DNA of 64,000 nt from Kibdelosporangium persicum (lineage in GTDB: Bacteria; Actinomycetota; Actinomycetes; Mycobacteriales; Pseudonocardiaceae). A program made the translations under genes and the position numbers. The notes beneath the pieces are model-generated. The model was given only the letters and a program-made list of their open reading frames with translations. It was not told where the DNA came from and ran no database searches. Location of the stretch: positions 1 to 64,000 of the forward strand of contig NZ_JAAATY010000034.1 in NCBI RefSeq assembly GCF_013280595.1, in the 5' to 3' direction. This document shows, piece after piece, positions 15,919 through 23,799 of the stretch (position 1 is the stretch's first letter; every line of letters begins with the position of its first letter).

Positions 15919-17292
15919 ATGACTGTCTACACGTTCGCACACAACCGAATCGACATCACGCCGACCAAGAACAACGGCGGCAATCCATGGATGGCCGGGT
16001 ACGGCTGGCGCCCGAGGGCCAGCCGGCTTTACATCGCGAACCGGAAACTGTACGCCGACTGCATCGCCATCAAACCGGACTCCGCGCCGCCGCTGGTGAT
16101 GGTTCGTCTTGATGTCGTCAGCATTCCGCCGGTCGTGCACAACGAAATTCGTGACCACGTCGTGACCCAGGGACACACGAACGTGCAGTCGTTCATGATG
16201 GTGTCCAGTCACACGCATTCCGGGCCGGTTCTGCCCGAATCGCCCGATCCGTACATCATTTTCGGACTGAGCCCGACAAGCCTGGTCCGTGTCCAGGCGT
16301 ACAGCGACTGGCTGGTCGCCGCGGTGAAGCAGCTCGTCGACGACACCATCGTCGAACTGGCGGGCCAGACCGAGCCGGTGACCCTGAAGTACGACGAAGG
16401 CACCACGAGCGGACTGGTCGACAACCGCAGCGGCTTCCCCGACACGCTCCCCCAGGTGCCGATCCTGGCCGGATACCGCGGCACCACCAAGGCGTTCGTC
16501 CTGTTCGGCTACGCCGCCCACCCGGTGTGCCGTGGCGACGAAGGCTTCTACGACAGCGACTACCCCGGCGTGGCCACCAAGGTCATCGAGGACGCGCTCG
16601 GCTGCCCGGCCCTGTTCTTCCTCGGCTGCGCGGGTGACCAGAACCCGCTCATCCGTGGCGGCAACGCGGAGACCGTGGCGACCGGGAACGCCATTGCCCA
16701 CGCCGTGCTCAACAGGCTCCAGAACGGGCTGCAATCGGTCGACGGCGACGTCGTCCGCGAGCTGGAGACCGCCTCACTGCCGCTGGTCCGGGACACGGAG
16801 AACGCGACCGAACGCGAGGCGCTCATCCAGGCCTACAAGGCGCGCAAGAACATCCCCGGCCTCGAACCGCAGAACGTCCGGTTCTGCGACCAGATGCTGG
16901 CCGAACTCGGCGACAACACCTCGCCCAACCACGTCGACGTGCCCATCCAGTGCTGGAAGTTCGGCACCGACTTCGCGATCATGGGCATCGGCGGCGAAGT
17001 CATCTCGCGCTACGACACGTTCTTCCGCTCGCAGACCCAGCGGCGGCTGTGGGTGATGGGGTACGCCAACGCCGTCCCGTGCTACATCTGCGACGACAAG
17101 CTGCTCTGGGTCGACCGCTACGAGTCCGGGTGGACGAGCACCGACGGGCCCACCATCTCGGGCTTCGGGACGAGCATGATGCCGTACGCGTGGCCCGTGC
17201 CGATGAAGGCTTCTCCGACGAACACCACCCCGCCGGCGCCGGGCACCGCGGAGCACGCGATGCGCACGACCGGTCTGACGGTTCTCGGCTGA
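15919..17292 (+). CDS. neutral/alkaline ceramidase-like protein
   Basis: A 457-residue protein beginning MTVYTFAHNRIDITP. It has the neutral ceramidase layout: ITPTKNNGGNPWMAGYGWR, the metal and active-site region VSSHTHSGP, YAAHPVCRG with a second metal histidine, DYPGVATKVIED, LFFLGCAGDQNP and a late FAIMGIGGEVI. No signal peptide is visible, unlike secreted bacterial ceramidases. Homologues of this kind hydrolyse N-acyl linkages of ceramides, and some act on unknown amides. The ATG was selected because the conserved FAHNRIDITP follows at once; GAGGGGGG lies a few bases upstream. A strong hairpin follows the stop. Confidence 0.8.
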   Translation: MTVYTFAHNRIDITPTKNNGGNPWMAGYGWRPRASRLYIANRKLYADCIAIKPDSAPPLVMVRLDVVSIPPVVHNEIRDHVVTQGHTNVQSFMMVSSHTHSGPVLPESPDPYIIFGLSPTSLVRVQAYSDWLVAAVKQLVDDTIVELAGQTEPVTLKYDEGTTSGLVDNRSGFPDTLPQVPILAGYRGTTKAFVLFGYAAHPVCRGDEGFYDSDYPGVATKVIEDALGCPALFFLGCAGDQNPLIRGGNAETVATGNAIAHAVLNRLQNGLQSVDGDVVRELETASLPLVRDTENATEREALIQAYKARKNIPGLEPQNVRFCDQMLAELGDNTSPNHVDVPIQCWKFGTDFAIMGIGGEVISRYDTFFRSQTQRRLWVMGYANAVPCYICDDKLLWVDRYESGWTSTDGPTISGFGTSMMPYAWPVPMKASPTNTTPPAPGTAEHAMRTTGLTVLG

Positions 17293-17299
17293 AAAGCCA

Positions 17300-17332
17300 G
17301 GCGGTCCGGCTTCGCAGGGGGGCCGGACCGCC
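17300..17332 (+). terminator. hairpin terminator after the ceramidase-like gene
   Basis: Perfect 11-bp inverted repeat: GGCGGTCCGGC at 17300-17310 pairs with GCCGGACCGCC at 17322-17332 around an 11-base loop, eight bases after the ceramidase stop codon. No U tract. Confidence 0.75.
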
Positions 17333-17373
17333 CGTTGGACTGCGATAACGCCGCCAACGGCGGTTAGCCTTAG

Positions 17374-17838
17374 GTGGTGACCGCTGAACCCCGCTGGCTG
17401 ACCGACACCGAACTGCGGTCCTGGCGCGCGTACGTGATCGGCAGCGAGCGGCTGCGTCAACGCCTCAACACCGAACTGCAGGACAACCACAACCTGCCGC
17501 TGGCGGACTACGAAGTACTCGTCCGGCTCTCCGAGCAGGAGCACGGCCGGATGCGGATGACCCAGCTGGCCGAAGAGGTCGCCCAGTCCAAGAGCAGGCT
17601 GTCGCACCAGATCTCCCGCCTGGAAGCCGCCGGGCTGGTCCGCCGCACGCACTGCCCGAGCGACGCGCGCGGCGTGCTCGCCGAGATCACCGACAAAGGC
17701 ATGGACCAACTGCGCTCGGCGGCGCCGACACACGTGGAAGGCGTCCGTGACCACCTCATCGACCTGATCAGCCCGGAGGAACGGGCGGTGCTGGCGAACG
17801 TCTTCGAACGCGTGCTGACCCACCTCGGCAGAAGCTGA
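17374..17838 (+). CDS. MarR family transcriptional regulator
   Basis: A 154-residue winged-helix regulator. Core elements are LPLADYEVLVRLSEQEHG, MRMTQLAEEVAQSKSRLSHQ (recognition helix), ISRLEAAGLVRRTHCPSDAR and the wing GVLAEITDKG, then a C-terminal dimerisation helix. MarR proteins bind short palindromes and respond to small phenolic or oxidising ligands. No divergent target gene is obvious; it sits between the ceramidase-like gene and tRNA-Ser. The start could be either of two adjacent GTG codons (17374 or 17377). Confidence 0.88.
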   Translation: MVTAEPRWLTDTELRSWRAYVIGSERLRQRLNTELQDNHNLPLADYEVLVRLSEQEHGRMRMTQLAEEVAQSKSRLSHQISRLEAAGLVRRTHCPSDARGVLAEITDKGMDQLRSAAPTHVEGVRDHLIDLISPEERAVLANVFERVLTHLGRS

Positions 17839-17890
17839 ACCCGCACGCCCGAGGTCATTTCGGACCCGGCCATCGGCTAGGCTCGGCGGC

Positions 17891-17977
17891 GGTAGCGTGT
17901 CCGAGCGGCCGAAGGAACATGTCTTGAAAACATGAGAGGGTTCACGCCCTCCGTGGGTTCGAATCCCACCGCTACCG
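17891..17977 (+). tRNA. tRNA-Ser (TGA)
   Basis: An 87-base class II tRNA: acceptor arms GGTAGCG and CGCTACC, anticodon loop CTTGAAA with anticodon TGA, a long variable arm (GAGGGTTCACGCCCTC), and T arm GGGTTCGAATCCC. CCA is not encoded. It reads UCA/UCG serine codons. It is followed at once by a tandem repeat array, and tRNA-Ser genes are common integration or repeat-expansion sites. Confidence 0.95.
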
Positions 17978-17988
17978 CGGACTCGGGC

Positions 17989-18457
17989 GACCTGTGTCTG
18001 CGAAGAGCGCAGACCGGGTCGTCCGCCGCTATCTTTGGGGGACGACCCCCAAACCCCCGATTGAACGACGTGTGTCCGCCGAAAGCGCGGACCACGTCGC
18101 GGTAGATGTGTCTTCTGGGGGCCCGGCCCCCAGACCCCCACGCCGAGAGGCTCCGCCCCTCGGACACCCCCACCCCCAACTCACCACCATGCCGCTCACG
18201 TGACCTGTGTCCGCCGAAAGCGCAGACCACGTCGCGGTAGATGTGTCCTCTCAGGGCCCGGCCCCCAGACCCCCACGCCGAGAGGCTCCGCCCCTCGGAC
18301 ACCCCCACCCCCAACTCACCACCATGCCGCTCACGTGACCTGTGTCCGCCGAAAGCGCAGACCACGTCGCGGCAGACGTGTCCTCTCAGGGCCCGGCCCC
18401 CAGACCCCCACGCCGAGAGGCTCCGCCCCTTGGACACCCCAACCCCGGTTCGGTGTA
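17989..18457. repeat. 135-bp tandem repeat array downstream of tRNA-Ser
   Basis: Three near-identical 135-base units start at 18066, 18201 and 18336, and a divergent shorter unit starts at 17989. Each unit opens with a hairpin of the type GTCCGC-loop-GCGGAC (the first copy is GTCTGCG AAGAG CGCAGAC). A GGGCCCGGCCCCCAG segment and a second hairpin, CCGAG...CTCGG, follow within GAGAGGCTCCGCCCCTCGG. Because 135 is divisible by three, the array is open in several frames and mimics a repetitive protein on the minus strand. I treat it as non-coding. The last unit runs into the 3' end of the MarR gene. Confidence 0.85.
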
Positions 18458-18946
18458 TTAGCGCTCCAGGGCTGTGAGCAGGTCGCGGAGCAGAGCGACG
18501 AGGTGGGTCCGGCGCTCCTCGGGCAGACCGGAGAGCAGTTCGCGTTCACAGTCGAGCCGGGCCTCGACGACCCTGTCGATCAGGGAACGGCCCTCGATGG
18601 TGAGTTGGACCTGGGTGCCGCGGCGGTCGGCGAGGTCCTTGGCGCGGGCGACCAGGCCGCGTTTCTCCAGCCGGTCCAGCCTGTGCGCCATCGTGCCTGA
18701 GCTGATCATCATGGCGGCCTGTAATCGTCCTACCGTCAGCACGAAGGGCGATCCGCTGCGGCGCAGGGACGCCAGGACTTCGAACTCCCAGCTCGCCAGG
18801 CCGTGGTCGGCGAGGGTGTCGTCCACGCGGCGTTCGAGCAGGGCCGCCAGGCGGGCGATACGGGCGGTGACGGCCAGGGGCGCCGGGTCGAGGTCCGGTC
18901 TCTCCCGGCGCCACCGCTGAATGATCTCGTCGACCGTGTCGCCCAC
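18458..18946 (-). CDS. MarR family transcriptional regulator
   Basis: A 162-residue MarR-type regulator: an N-terminal helix EIIQRWRRERPDLDPAPLAV, LASWEFEVLASLRRSG, LTVGRLQAAMMISSGTMAHR (recognition region), LDRLEKRGLVARAKDLADRR, wing GTQVQLTIEG, and a C-terminal dimer helix with LSGLPEERRTHLVALLRDLL. The pattern RPDLDP near the start is typical of the actinobacterial subgroup often found beside EamA or MFS exporters. The GTG at 18946 was chosen by family length. Its 3' end touches the 135-bp repeat array, and its divergent neighbour is the long leader of the zinc peptidase gene. Confidence 0.85.
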   Translation of the reverse strand: MGDTVDEIIQRWRRERPDLDPAPLAVTARIARLAALLERRVDDTLADHGLASWEFEVLASLRRSGSPFVLTVGRLQAAMMISSGTMAHRLDRLEKRGLVARAKDLADRRGTQVQLTIEGRSLIDRVVEARLDCERELLSGLPEERRTHLVALLRDLLTALER

Positions 18947-19410
18947 ACCGGAAGTCTGCCAGTTCGGCCCGGCACGGCGCCGAAAACGTCCTGTTCGGAC
19001 AGTGACGGGACATTTCACCGGTTCAGGCCCCTTGTGACCGGCGACACAAAGGTGCATGCTCGAAGGCAGGGTTGGTCCGAACGTGTAACGCCGTGCCAGC
19101 CGAGGCGCGGCGACCAGCCGGAAAGGGTAGGTGATGCCGTGGCACAGCGCTTAAGCGAGAAGGTCGCGCGCTCCCTGCCGCATCCCCGCGGCTGAGCTGA
19201 GGGACATCGGCCCGGTCGCGACTGCGAGCGGCGGGTCCAGCCCGCTCGATCTGCGCATCGCGCGTCGACGCGTTGAGTTCCCGCTCGGGACTCCGCGCCA
19301 GCCGGGTGCGGGCGTGGCGGCCAGACAAGTCCATCCGATGCGGGTGCGGCGTTTCAGAGTACGCCGCACCCGGCTATATATCGTTGACGTCCACACACCA
19401 CGGAGGCGAC
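18947..19410 (+). other. long, possibly structured leader of the zinc metallopeptidase gene
   Basis: About 460 bases without a supported gene. From about 19040 the plus strand shows dense complementary segments (for example GCCGTGCC and a later GCCGTGGCAC), a GGAAAGGGTAGGTGA stretch at about 19121-19135 and a perfect 11-bp hairpin at 19341-19372 just before the gene's ribosome binding site. An ordered leader followed by a terminator-like hairpin is how riboswitches and attenuators look. I could not match it to a class I know: cobalamin, TPP, SAM-IV, M-box and ydaO consensus elements do not fit. It is only a candidate regulatory RNA. Confidence 0.4.
19341..19372 (+). terminator. hairpin directly upstream of the metallopeptidase gene
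   Basis: CGGGTGCGGCG (19341-19351) and CGCCGCACCCG (19362-19372) form a perfect 11-bp stem with a 10-base loop, 28 bases before the GGAGG of the next gene. It could act as an attenuator for that gene or terminate an upstream small RNA. Confidence 0.55.
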
Positions 19411-20337
19411 GTGGAATTCAACGACGACGCGGGACTGGACACCTCTCAGGTCGAGGACATGCGGTCATCCGGCGGCGGTGGCGTCGGTGGCCGGGTGCTG
19501 CTGGGCGGCGGCGGGCTCAGCATCGTCGGCCTGATCATCTACTTCGTGATGTCCCAGCTCGGCGGGGTCGGCGGGCTGGACGGTACCTCGGCGAGCGGGC
19601 TCGGCGATGTCGGCTCGGGCCAGCGCGTGGACAACGCCAGGATCTCCGAGCAGTGCAGGACCGGCCGGGACGCCAACACCAACCACGACTGCGCGCTGGT
19701 CGCGGTGATCAACTCGGTGCAGGGCTACTGGCGTGACCAGTTCGCCCGGTCCGGCCAGACGTACCAGCAGGCACCCACCAACTTCTTCAAGGGCGGCGTG
19801 CGCACCGGCTGCGGCAGCGCGACCGCCGACGTCGGCCCGTTCTACTGCCCGGCCGACTCCGAGGTCTACATCGACCTCTCGTTCTTCGACCAGTTGCAGA
19901 GCCAGTTCGGCGCGCAGGGCGGCACGTTCGTCGAGGCGTACGTCATCGCGCACGAATACGGCCACCACGTGCAGAACCTGCTGGGCACGTCCGACCGGGT
20001 ACGGACCCAGCGCGGCCCGACCTCCGACGCGGTCCGGCTGGAACTGCAGGCGGACTGCTACGCGGGCGTCTGGGCCAACCACGCGACGACCACGCCGAGC
20101 GCGAACAACGGCCAGCCGCTGATCAAGACCATTACCGACGACGACATCCGGCGTGCGCTGGACGCGGCCGCCCGGATCGGCGACGACTTCATCCAGCGGG
20201 AACTGGGCGGCGGCCAGGTGGACGAAAGCCAGTTCACCCACGGCACCTCCCAGCAGCGGGAGAAGTGGTTCACCACCGGCATCCGGTCGGGCAACCCGGC
20301 CGAATGCGACACGTTCCGCACCACCAACCTCGGCTGA
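19411..20337 (+). CDS. YpfJ-type neutral zinc metallopeptidase, membrane anchored
   Basis: A 308-residue protein of the KPN_02809/YpfJ family. It has an acidic N-terminus with DMRSSGGGGVGG, one membrane helix (LSIVGLIIYFVMSQLGG, about residues 34-52), and an extracytoplasmic peptidase domain with YWRDQFARSGQTYQ, GPFYCPADSEVYIDLSFF, the zinc motif AYVIAHEYGHHVQNLLG near residue 180, and LELQADCYAGVWANHA, whose Glu/Asp completes the site. Function is probably extracytoplasmic protein turnover; the substrate is unknown. The GTG start has CGGAGG five bases upstream. Expression may be governed by the long leader in front of it. Confidence 0.88.
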   Translation: MEFNDDAGLDTSQVEDMRSSGGGGVGGRVLLGGGGLSIVGLIIYFVMSQLGGVGGLDGTSASGLGDVGSGQRVDNARISEQCRTGRDANTNHDCALVAVINSVQGYWRDQFARSGQTYQQAPTNFFKGGVRTGCGSATADVGPFYCPADSEVYIDLSFFDQLQSQFGAQGGTFVEAYVIAHEYGHHVQNLLGTSDRVRTQRGPTSDAVRLELQADCYAGVWANHATTTPSANNGQPLIKTITDDDIRRALDAAARIGDDFIQRELGGGQVDESQFTHGTSQQREKWFTTGIRSGNPAECDTFRTTNLG

Positions 20338-20338
20338 A

Positions 20339-20390
20339 CCCCTCGTGAGTGTTTATCAGGGTTAGAACACCGATAAACACTCACGAGGGG
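20339..20390. terminator. bidirectional hairpin between convergent genes (repeat family copy 1)
   Basis: A perfect 19-bp inverted repeat (arms 20339-20357 and 20372-20390; arm core TCGTGAGTGTTTATC) with a 14-base loop lies between the stops of the zinc peptidase and the M28 peptidase genes. Nearly the same element, including the loop word GGGTT, recurs at 33761-33812 between another convergent pair. Confidence 0.85.
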
Positions 20391-20394
20391 GGAA

Positions 20395-21912
20395 CTAGCT
20401 GGCGGGGTCGTGGTCGTGTGTTGCCGGGGCCGCCATGGTCCTGGCTGCCGACCGGATCTCGGCTCGCTGGGTACGCGGAGGCACGCCGTTGACGGCTTCC
20501 GTGCTGATGCCGTACGCCGTGATGACGTACGAGATCGCCTTGGCCTGCTTGGCCAACGCGCCACGGTTCAGGTTGTACAGGTTGTCGCACGCCTGGTGGT
20601 AGCACTTGTCGTAGGCGACGTCGGCCTGTCCGCCCCATTTCGCGGCCTGCGCGGCGGTCTTGAGCTTCTCGGCGCCGGTGAACGTGCCGCCCGCCGGGAT
20701 GCCCTGGAGGACAAATTCCGCGTAGTCCGACCGGGAGTCGAAGTCCGTGCCCTCGGTCTGCACCCCGTTCGCGGCGAACCGGGCCTGCAACGCCGACTCG
20801 ATGGCCGCCGACCCGGTCGGTCCGGGACCGGCACCGACGCCGTCGGAGTTGTCGCCGTCGAACACGAAGAACCCGGCATTGGGCGAGCCCACCATGTCGA
20901 AGTTCAGATACAGCGCGATGTCCAGCTGCTGTTCGAAGGTCAGGGACCGCACGTACTGCGTCGAGCCGACGAGGCCGAACTCCTCGGCACTCCACCACGC
21001 GAACCGGACGGCGTTGTTCACCTTCGGCGACCCGCCGAGCTGCAGGGCCGTCTCCAGCAACACGGCCGAGCCGCTGCCGTTGTCGTTGATGCCCGGGCCC
21101 GCCGCGACGCTGTCGAGGTGCGCACCGGCCATCACGACGTTGTCCTTGCGCCCGGTTTTGGTCTGCGCCAGGACGTTGAAGCTGCGGCGTGCTTCCTCGG
21201 TGGCCCGCGCGTCGACGGTGACCGACGCAGGCGGATCAGCCGCCAGCGCCTCGCCGTCGGCCAGCGTGACGCCTACCGTGGGGATACGGGCGTTCGCCGG
21301 GTCGCTCAGCGTTCCGCCGAGGGGCGCCGACTCGGGCACGTTGTTGTAGATGACCGCGGCGATCGCCCCGGCGTCCGCCGCGACCTGCTGCTTCTGCGCG
21401 AACGTGCAGCCGCCGCGCTTGATCAGGGCGACCTTGCCTGCGACGTCGAGGCTCGTGTAGTCGGTCGCCTCGCAGCCGGGCGTGTCGTCGACCGGCACGG
21501 GCACGAGCGGCGCCGTGACGCCACCTGCCGGGGTGGACTTGCTGTACGTGAACATGTGCGTCGGCACGGAGCGACCGTCCGCGGTCAGCGTCTCGTTCTG
21601 CACGACGAAGTAGATGAACGGGAACTCGTGCGTCGTGACGTCGAATCCCGCGGCGCGCATCTTGTCCGCGATGTAGTTGGCGGACTGCTGGTGCCCCGCG
21701 CTGCTCGCGACCCGGGTGCCACCGGTCCGGTCGGCGAGGCGCTGGAACGCGATCAGATGGCGGTGCACACCGTCCACAGTGACTTTGCGTGAGATCCGCT
21801 CGGGCAGCGCGTCACCCTGCGGAGCGGCGGTGGCCGGCACGGCGGTGAGCGCGAACCCAGCGGTCGCGGCGGCGATGACCGCCGCTAACCGGGTTTTCGC
21901 CTTGACGGGCAT
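20395..21912 (-). CDS. secreted M28 family aminopeptidase with PA domain
   Basis: A 505-residue exported protein. The signal peptide (MPVKAKTRLAAVIAAATAGF, cleavage after ATAA) is followed by an M28 peptidase domain interrupted by a protease-associated domain (ATDYTSLDVAGKVALIKRGG, AIAAVIYNN). Zinc ligands and catalytic residues are visible: GAHLDSVAAGPGINDNGSG, WWSAEEFGLVGS, FDMVGSPNAGFF and CYHQACDN. Length and layout resemble Streptomyces griseus-type aminopeptidase S and related enzymes that release N-terminal amino acids outside the cell. The ATG at 21912 is supported by the signal peptide. It is monocistronic, with the hairpin at 20339-20390 as its terminator. Confidence 0.92.
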   Translation of the reverse strand: MPVKAKTRLAAVIAAATAGFALTAVPATAAPQGDALPERISRKVTVDGVHRHLIAFQRLADRTGGTRVASSAGHQQSANYIADKMRAAGFDVTTHEFPFIYFVVQNETLTADGRSVPTHMFTYSKSTPAGGVTAPLVPVPVDDTPGCEATDYTSLDVAGKVALIKRGGCTFAQKQQVAADAGAIAAVIYNNVPESAPLGGTLSDPANARIPTVGVTLADGEALAADPPASVTVDARATEEARRSFNVLAQTKTGRKDNVVMAGAHLDSVAAGPGINDNGSGSAVLLETALQLGGSPKVNNAVRFAWWSAEEFGLVGSTQYVRSLTFEQQLDIALYLNFDMVGSPNAGFFVFDGDNSDGVGAGPGPTGSAAIESALQARFAANGVQTEGTDFDSRSDYAEFVLQGIPAGGTFTGAEKLKTAAQAAKWGGQADVAYDKCYHQACDNLYNLNRGALAKQAKAISYVITAYGISTEAVNGVPPRTQRAEIRSAARTMAAPATHDHDPAS

Positions 21913-21996
21913 GAACGTCCTCCCTGCGATGGTGGGCCGTCACCCTCTCTCCGGCCACGTCGCGGGTCAAGAGTTACATGCGAATATGGGCATTTA

Positions 21997-22632
21997 TCAG
22001 GTGTCCGAACCGTCCGAAACGAGTAGGTGACGGCACCCGTCCAGCCCATCGACCTCGATCGACCACTCCGGACGGACGAACTGCTCGCGGGTCATCGCCA
22101 GCCGGACGTTGATCCCGAGCTTTCCCCTGATGGCAAGCCTTTGCGTGCCGTCCGGCCGGTAACCGAGCTTGCTGCTCACGTTGTGTGAAGCCGCGTTGTC
22201 ACTGAACGCAGCCGACGTCATGACCTCCGCGCCCAGGTGGTCGAACGCGAACATGGCCACGGCGGCGCGCATCTCGGTGCCGTATCCGTTGCCCTGATAG
22301 GCCATGCCCAGCCAGGAACCGGTGTGCACCTCGCGTGTGATCGCGAAGTCCCTGCCGGTCGCACCCTGCATGCCGACCACCCGGCCGTCCACTCTGGCCA
22401 GAAAGTTGAGGGTCCAGTCCGACGGGCTGAGCGACGCCCGTGTCGCCCAGTAGAACTGGGCCCATTCCCGCGGGTGTCGGTCGGTCCACGGCACCACGAA
22501 CGGCATCTTGTCGGGCGCGTGCACCCCGGCCTTGGCGACCTCGATCAGTTCGAACAGTCCCGCGTCGTCGTCCGGGCGCAGTTCAAGGCGTGGTGTACGG
22601 ATAACGAGATTCCGGAAGGGCCAAGGATCCAT
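21997..22632 (-). CDS. GNAT family N-acetyltransferase (RimJ-like)
   Basis: A 211-residue acetyltransferase. It begins LVIRTPRLELRPDDDAGLFE, the usual start of RimJ/RimL-type GNATs. The acetyl-CoA loop appears as TGSWLGMAYQGNGYGTEMRA (Q/RxxGxG/A form), followed by LGAEVMTSAAFSDNAASHNV and SSKLGYRPDGTQ. The family acetylates protein N-termini, aminoglycosides or small amines; nothing here shows the substrate. ATG at 22632. It is divergent from the quinone oxidoreductase gene with only 43 bases between the starts. Confidence 0.85.
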   Translation of the reverse strand: MDPWPFRNLVIRTPRLELRPDDDAGLFELIEVAKAGVHAPDKMPFVVPWTDRHPREWAQFYWATRASLSPSDWTLNFLARVDGRVVGMQGATGRDFAITREVHTGSWLGMAYQGNGYGTEMRAAVAMFAFDHLGAEVMTSAAFSDNAASHNVSSKLGYRPDGTQRLAIRGKLGINVRLAMTREQFVRPEWSIEVDGLDGCRHLLVSDGSDT

Positions 22633-22675
22633 GCCCCGAGCGTATTCGTGCCCGCGAGCGGTTTACCGTGGTGAT

Positions 22676-23653
22676 GTGTATGCAATCGTTGCCCGCGAGC
22701 CGGGTGGACCTGACGTACTGGAATGGACCGAGGTGCCGGACCCGCAGGCGGGGCCGGGCGAGGTGCTGATCGAGGTGGCGGCGAGCGCGGTGAACCGTGC
22801 GGACCTGCTGCAGCGCCAGGGCTTCTACCCGCCGCCGCCGGGCGCCCCGAACATCATCGGCCTGGAATGCTCCGGCACCATCGCGGCGCTGGGCGAAGGC
22901 GTGACGGACTGGCAGGTCGGCGACGAGGTGTGCGCGCTGCTGGCAGGCGGCGGCTACGGCCAGCGCGTCGCCGTCCCCGCAGCCCAGGTACTCCCCCTGC
23001 CCGCGGGTGTGGACCTGGTGACGGCCGCGTCCCTGCCGGAGGTCGCGTGCACGGTGTGGTCGAACATCGTCCAGCACGCGGGCCTGCGCTCCGGCGAGAT
23101 CCTGCTCATCCACGGCGGCGCGGGCGGTATCGGCACGCACGCCATCCAGGTCGGCAAGGCCCTCGGGGCGACCGTCGCCGTGACCGCCGGATCGGACGAG
23201 CGCCTCGCCAAGTGCGCAGCCCTGGGCGCGGACATCACCATCAACTACAAGACCCAGGATTTCGTGGAAGTACTGGGGAAGCGCGGCGCCGACGTGATCC
23301 TCGACAACATGGGAGCGTCCTATCTGGACAGGAACGTCACCGCGCTCGCCAACGACGGCAGGCTGATGGTGATCGGCTTCCAAGGTGGACGGAAGGCGGA
23401 ACTGGACTTCTCGAAGCTGCTGCCCAAGCGCGGAAGCGTCACGTCACTGGGGCTTCGCGGCCGTCCGGTGAGCGGCCGGGGCAGCAAGGCCGAAGTGGTC
23501 GCGGGCGTCCGTGAAGGCCTGTGGCCCCTGATCGCGGAGGGCAAGGTCAAACCGATCGTGCACGAAGTCCGCCCGATGCCGGACGCGGCAGGCGCGCACA
23601 CGGCACTGGAGGCCGGCGGCGAGGTCTTCGGCAAGATCATCCTCAAGCCCTGA
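22676..23653 (+). CDS. NAD(P)H-quinone oxidoreductase (PIG3/Qor type)
   Basis: A 325-residue zinc-independent medium-chain dehydrogenase. It begins VYAIVAREPGGPDVLEWTEV and has SAVNRADLLQRQGFYPPPPG (the PIG3-type substrate loop), GLECSGTIAALGEG, VPAAQVLPLPAGVDLVTAAS, the nucleotide-binding ILLIHGGAGGIGTHAIQ and a late EAGGEVFGKIIL. It catalyses NADPH-dependent reduction of quinones in the cytosol. The start is a GTG at 22676, the first codon that gives the conserved beta strand; the divergent GNAT gene leaves little room for another. Confidence 0.9.
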   Translation: MYAIVAREPGGPDVLEWTEVPDPQAGPGEVLIEVAASAVNRADLLQRQGFYPPPPGAPNIIGLECSGTIAALGEGVTDWQVGDEVCALLAGGGYGQRVAVPAAQVLPLPAGVDLVTAASLPEVACTVWSNIVQHAGLRSGEILLIHGGAGGIGTHAIQVGKALGATVAVTAGSDERLAKCAALGADITINYKTQDFVEVLGKRGADVILDNMGASYLDRNVTALANDGRLMVIGFQGGRKAELDFSKLLPKRGSVTSLGLRGRPVSGRGSKAEVVAGVREGLWPLIAEGKVKPIVHEVRPMPDAAGAHTALEAGGEVFGKIILKP

Positions 23654-23766
23654 CCCCACCGGATCTTCCCCGCCCTACCTGAAGGCATTCCCCCGCCCAT
23701 CCCGGGGGCCGGCCCCGCTCCATTCTATCGGGAATGGGCGGTTGAGCAGCGGAAACAAGGGGCGAA

Positions 23767-23793
23767 CCCGTGCGAACGGTCCGTTCGCACGGG
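23767..23793. repeat. perfect palindrome with 13-bp arms
   Basis: Symmetrical around T23780, with the core GTGCGAACGG-T-CCGTTCGCAC extended by CCC/GGG on the two sides. The central 15 bases CGAACGGTCCGTTCG recur with one central base changed at 52349-52363. It may be an operator or a dispersed repeat. Confidence 0.7.
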
Positions 23794-23799
23794 GATCAC

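Noticed and set aside
17877-18437. Long minus-strand open frame with a repeated SEGRSLSAWGSGGRA peptide pattern
   Set aside because: It arises because the 135-bp non-coding repeat length is divisible by three. The frame also reads antisense through tRNA-Ser and has no ribosome binding site.
17989-18457. CRISPR array
   Set aside because: Units are 135 bases with no alternation of short identical repeats and unique spacers, and there are no cas genes.
19030-19260. Known riboswitch upstream of the zinc peptidase (ydaO, M-box or cobalamin)
   Set aside because: Short similarities (GTAGGTGA) exist, but the conserved cores of these classes are not found. It is reported only as an unassigned structured leader.
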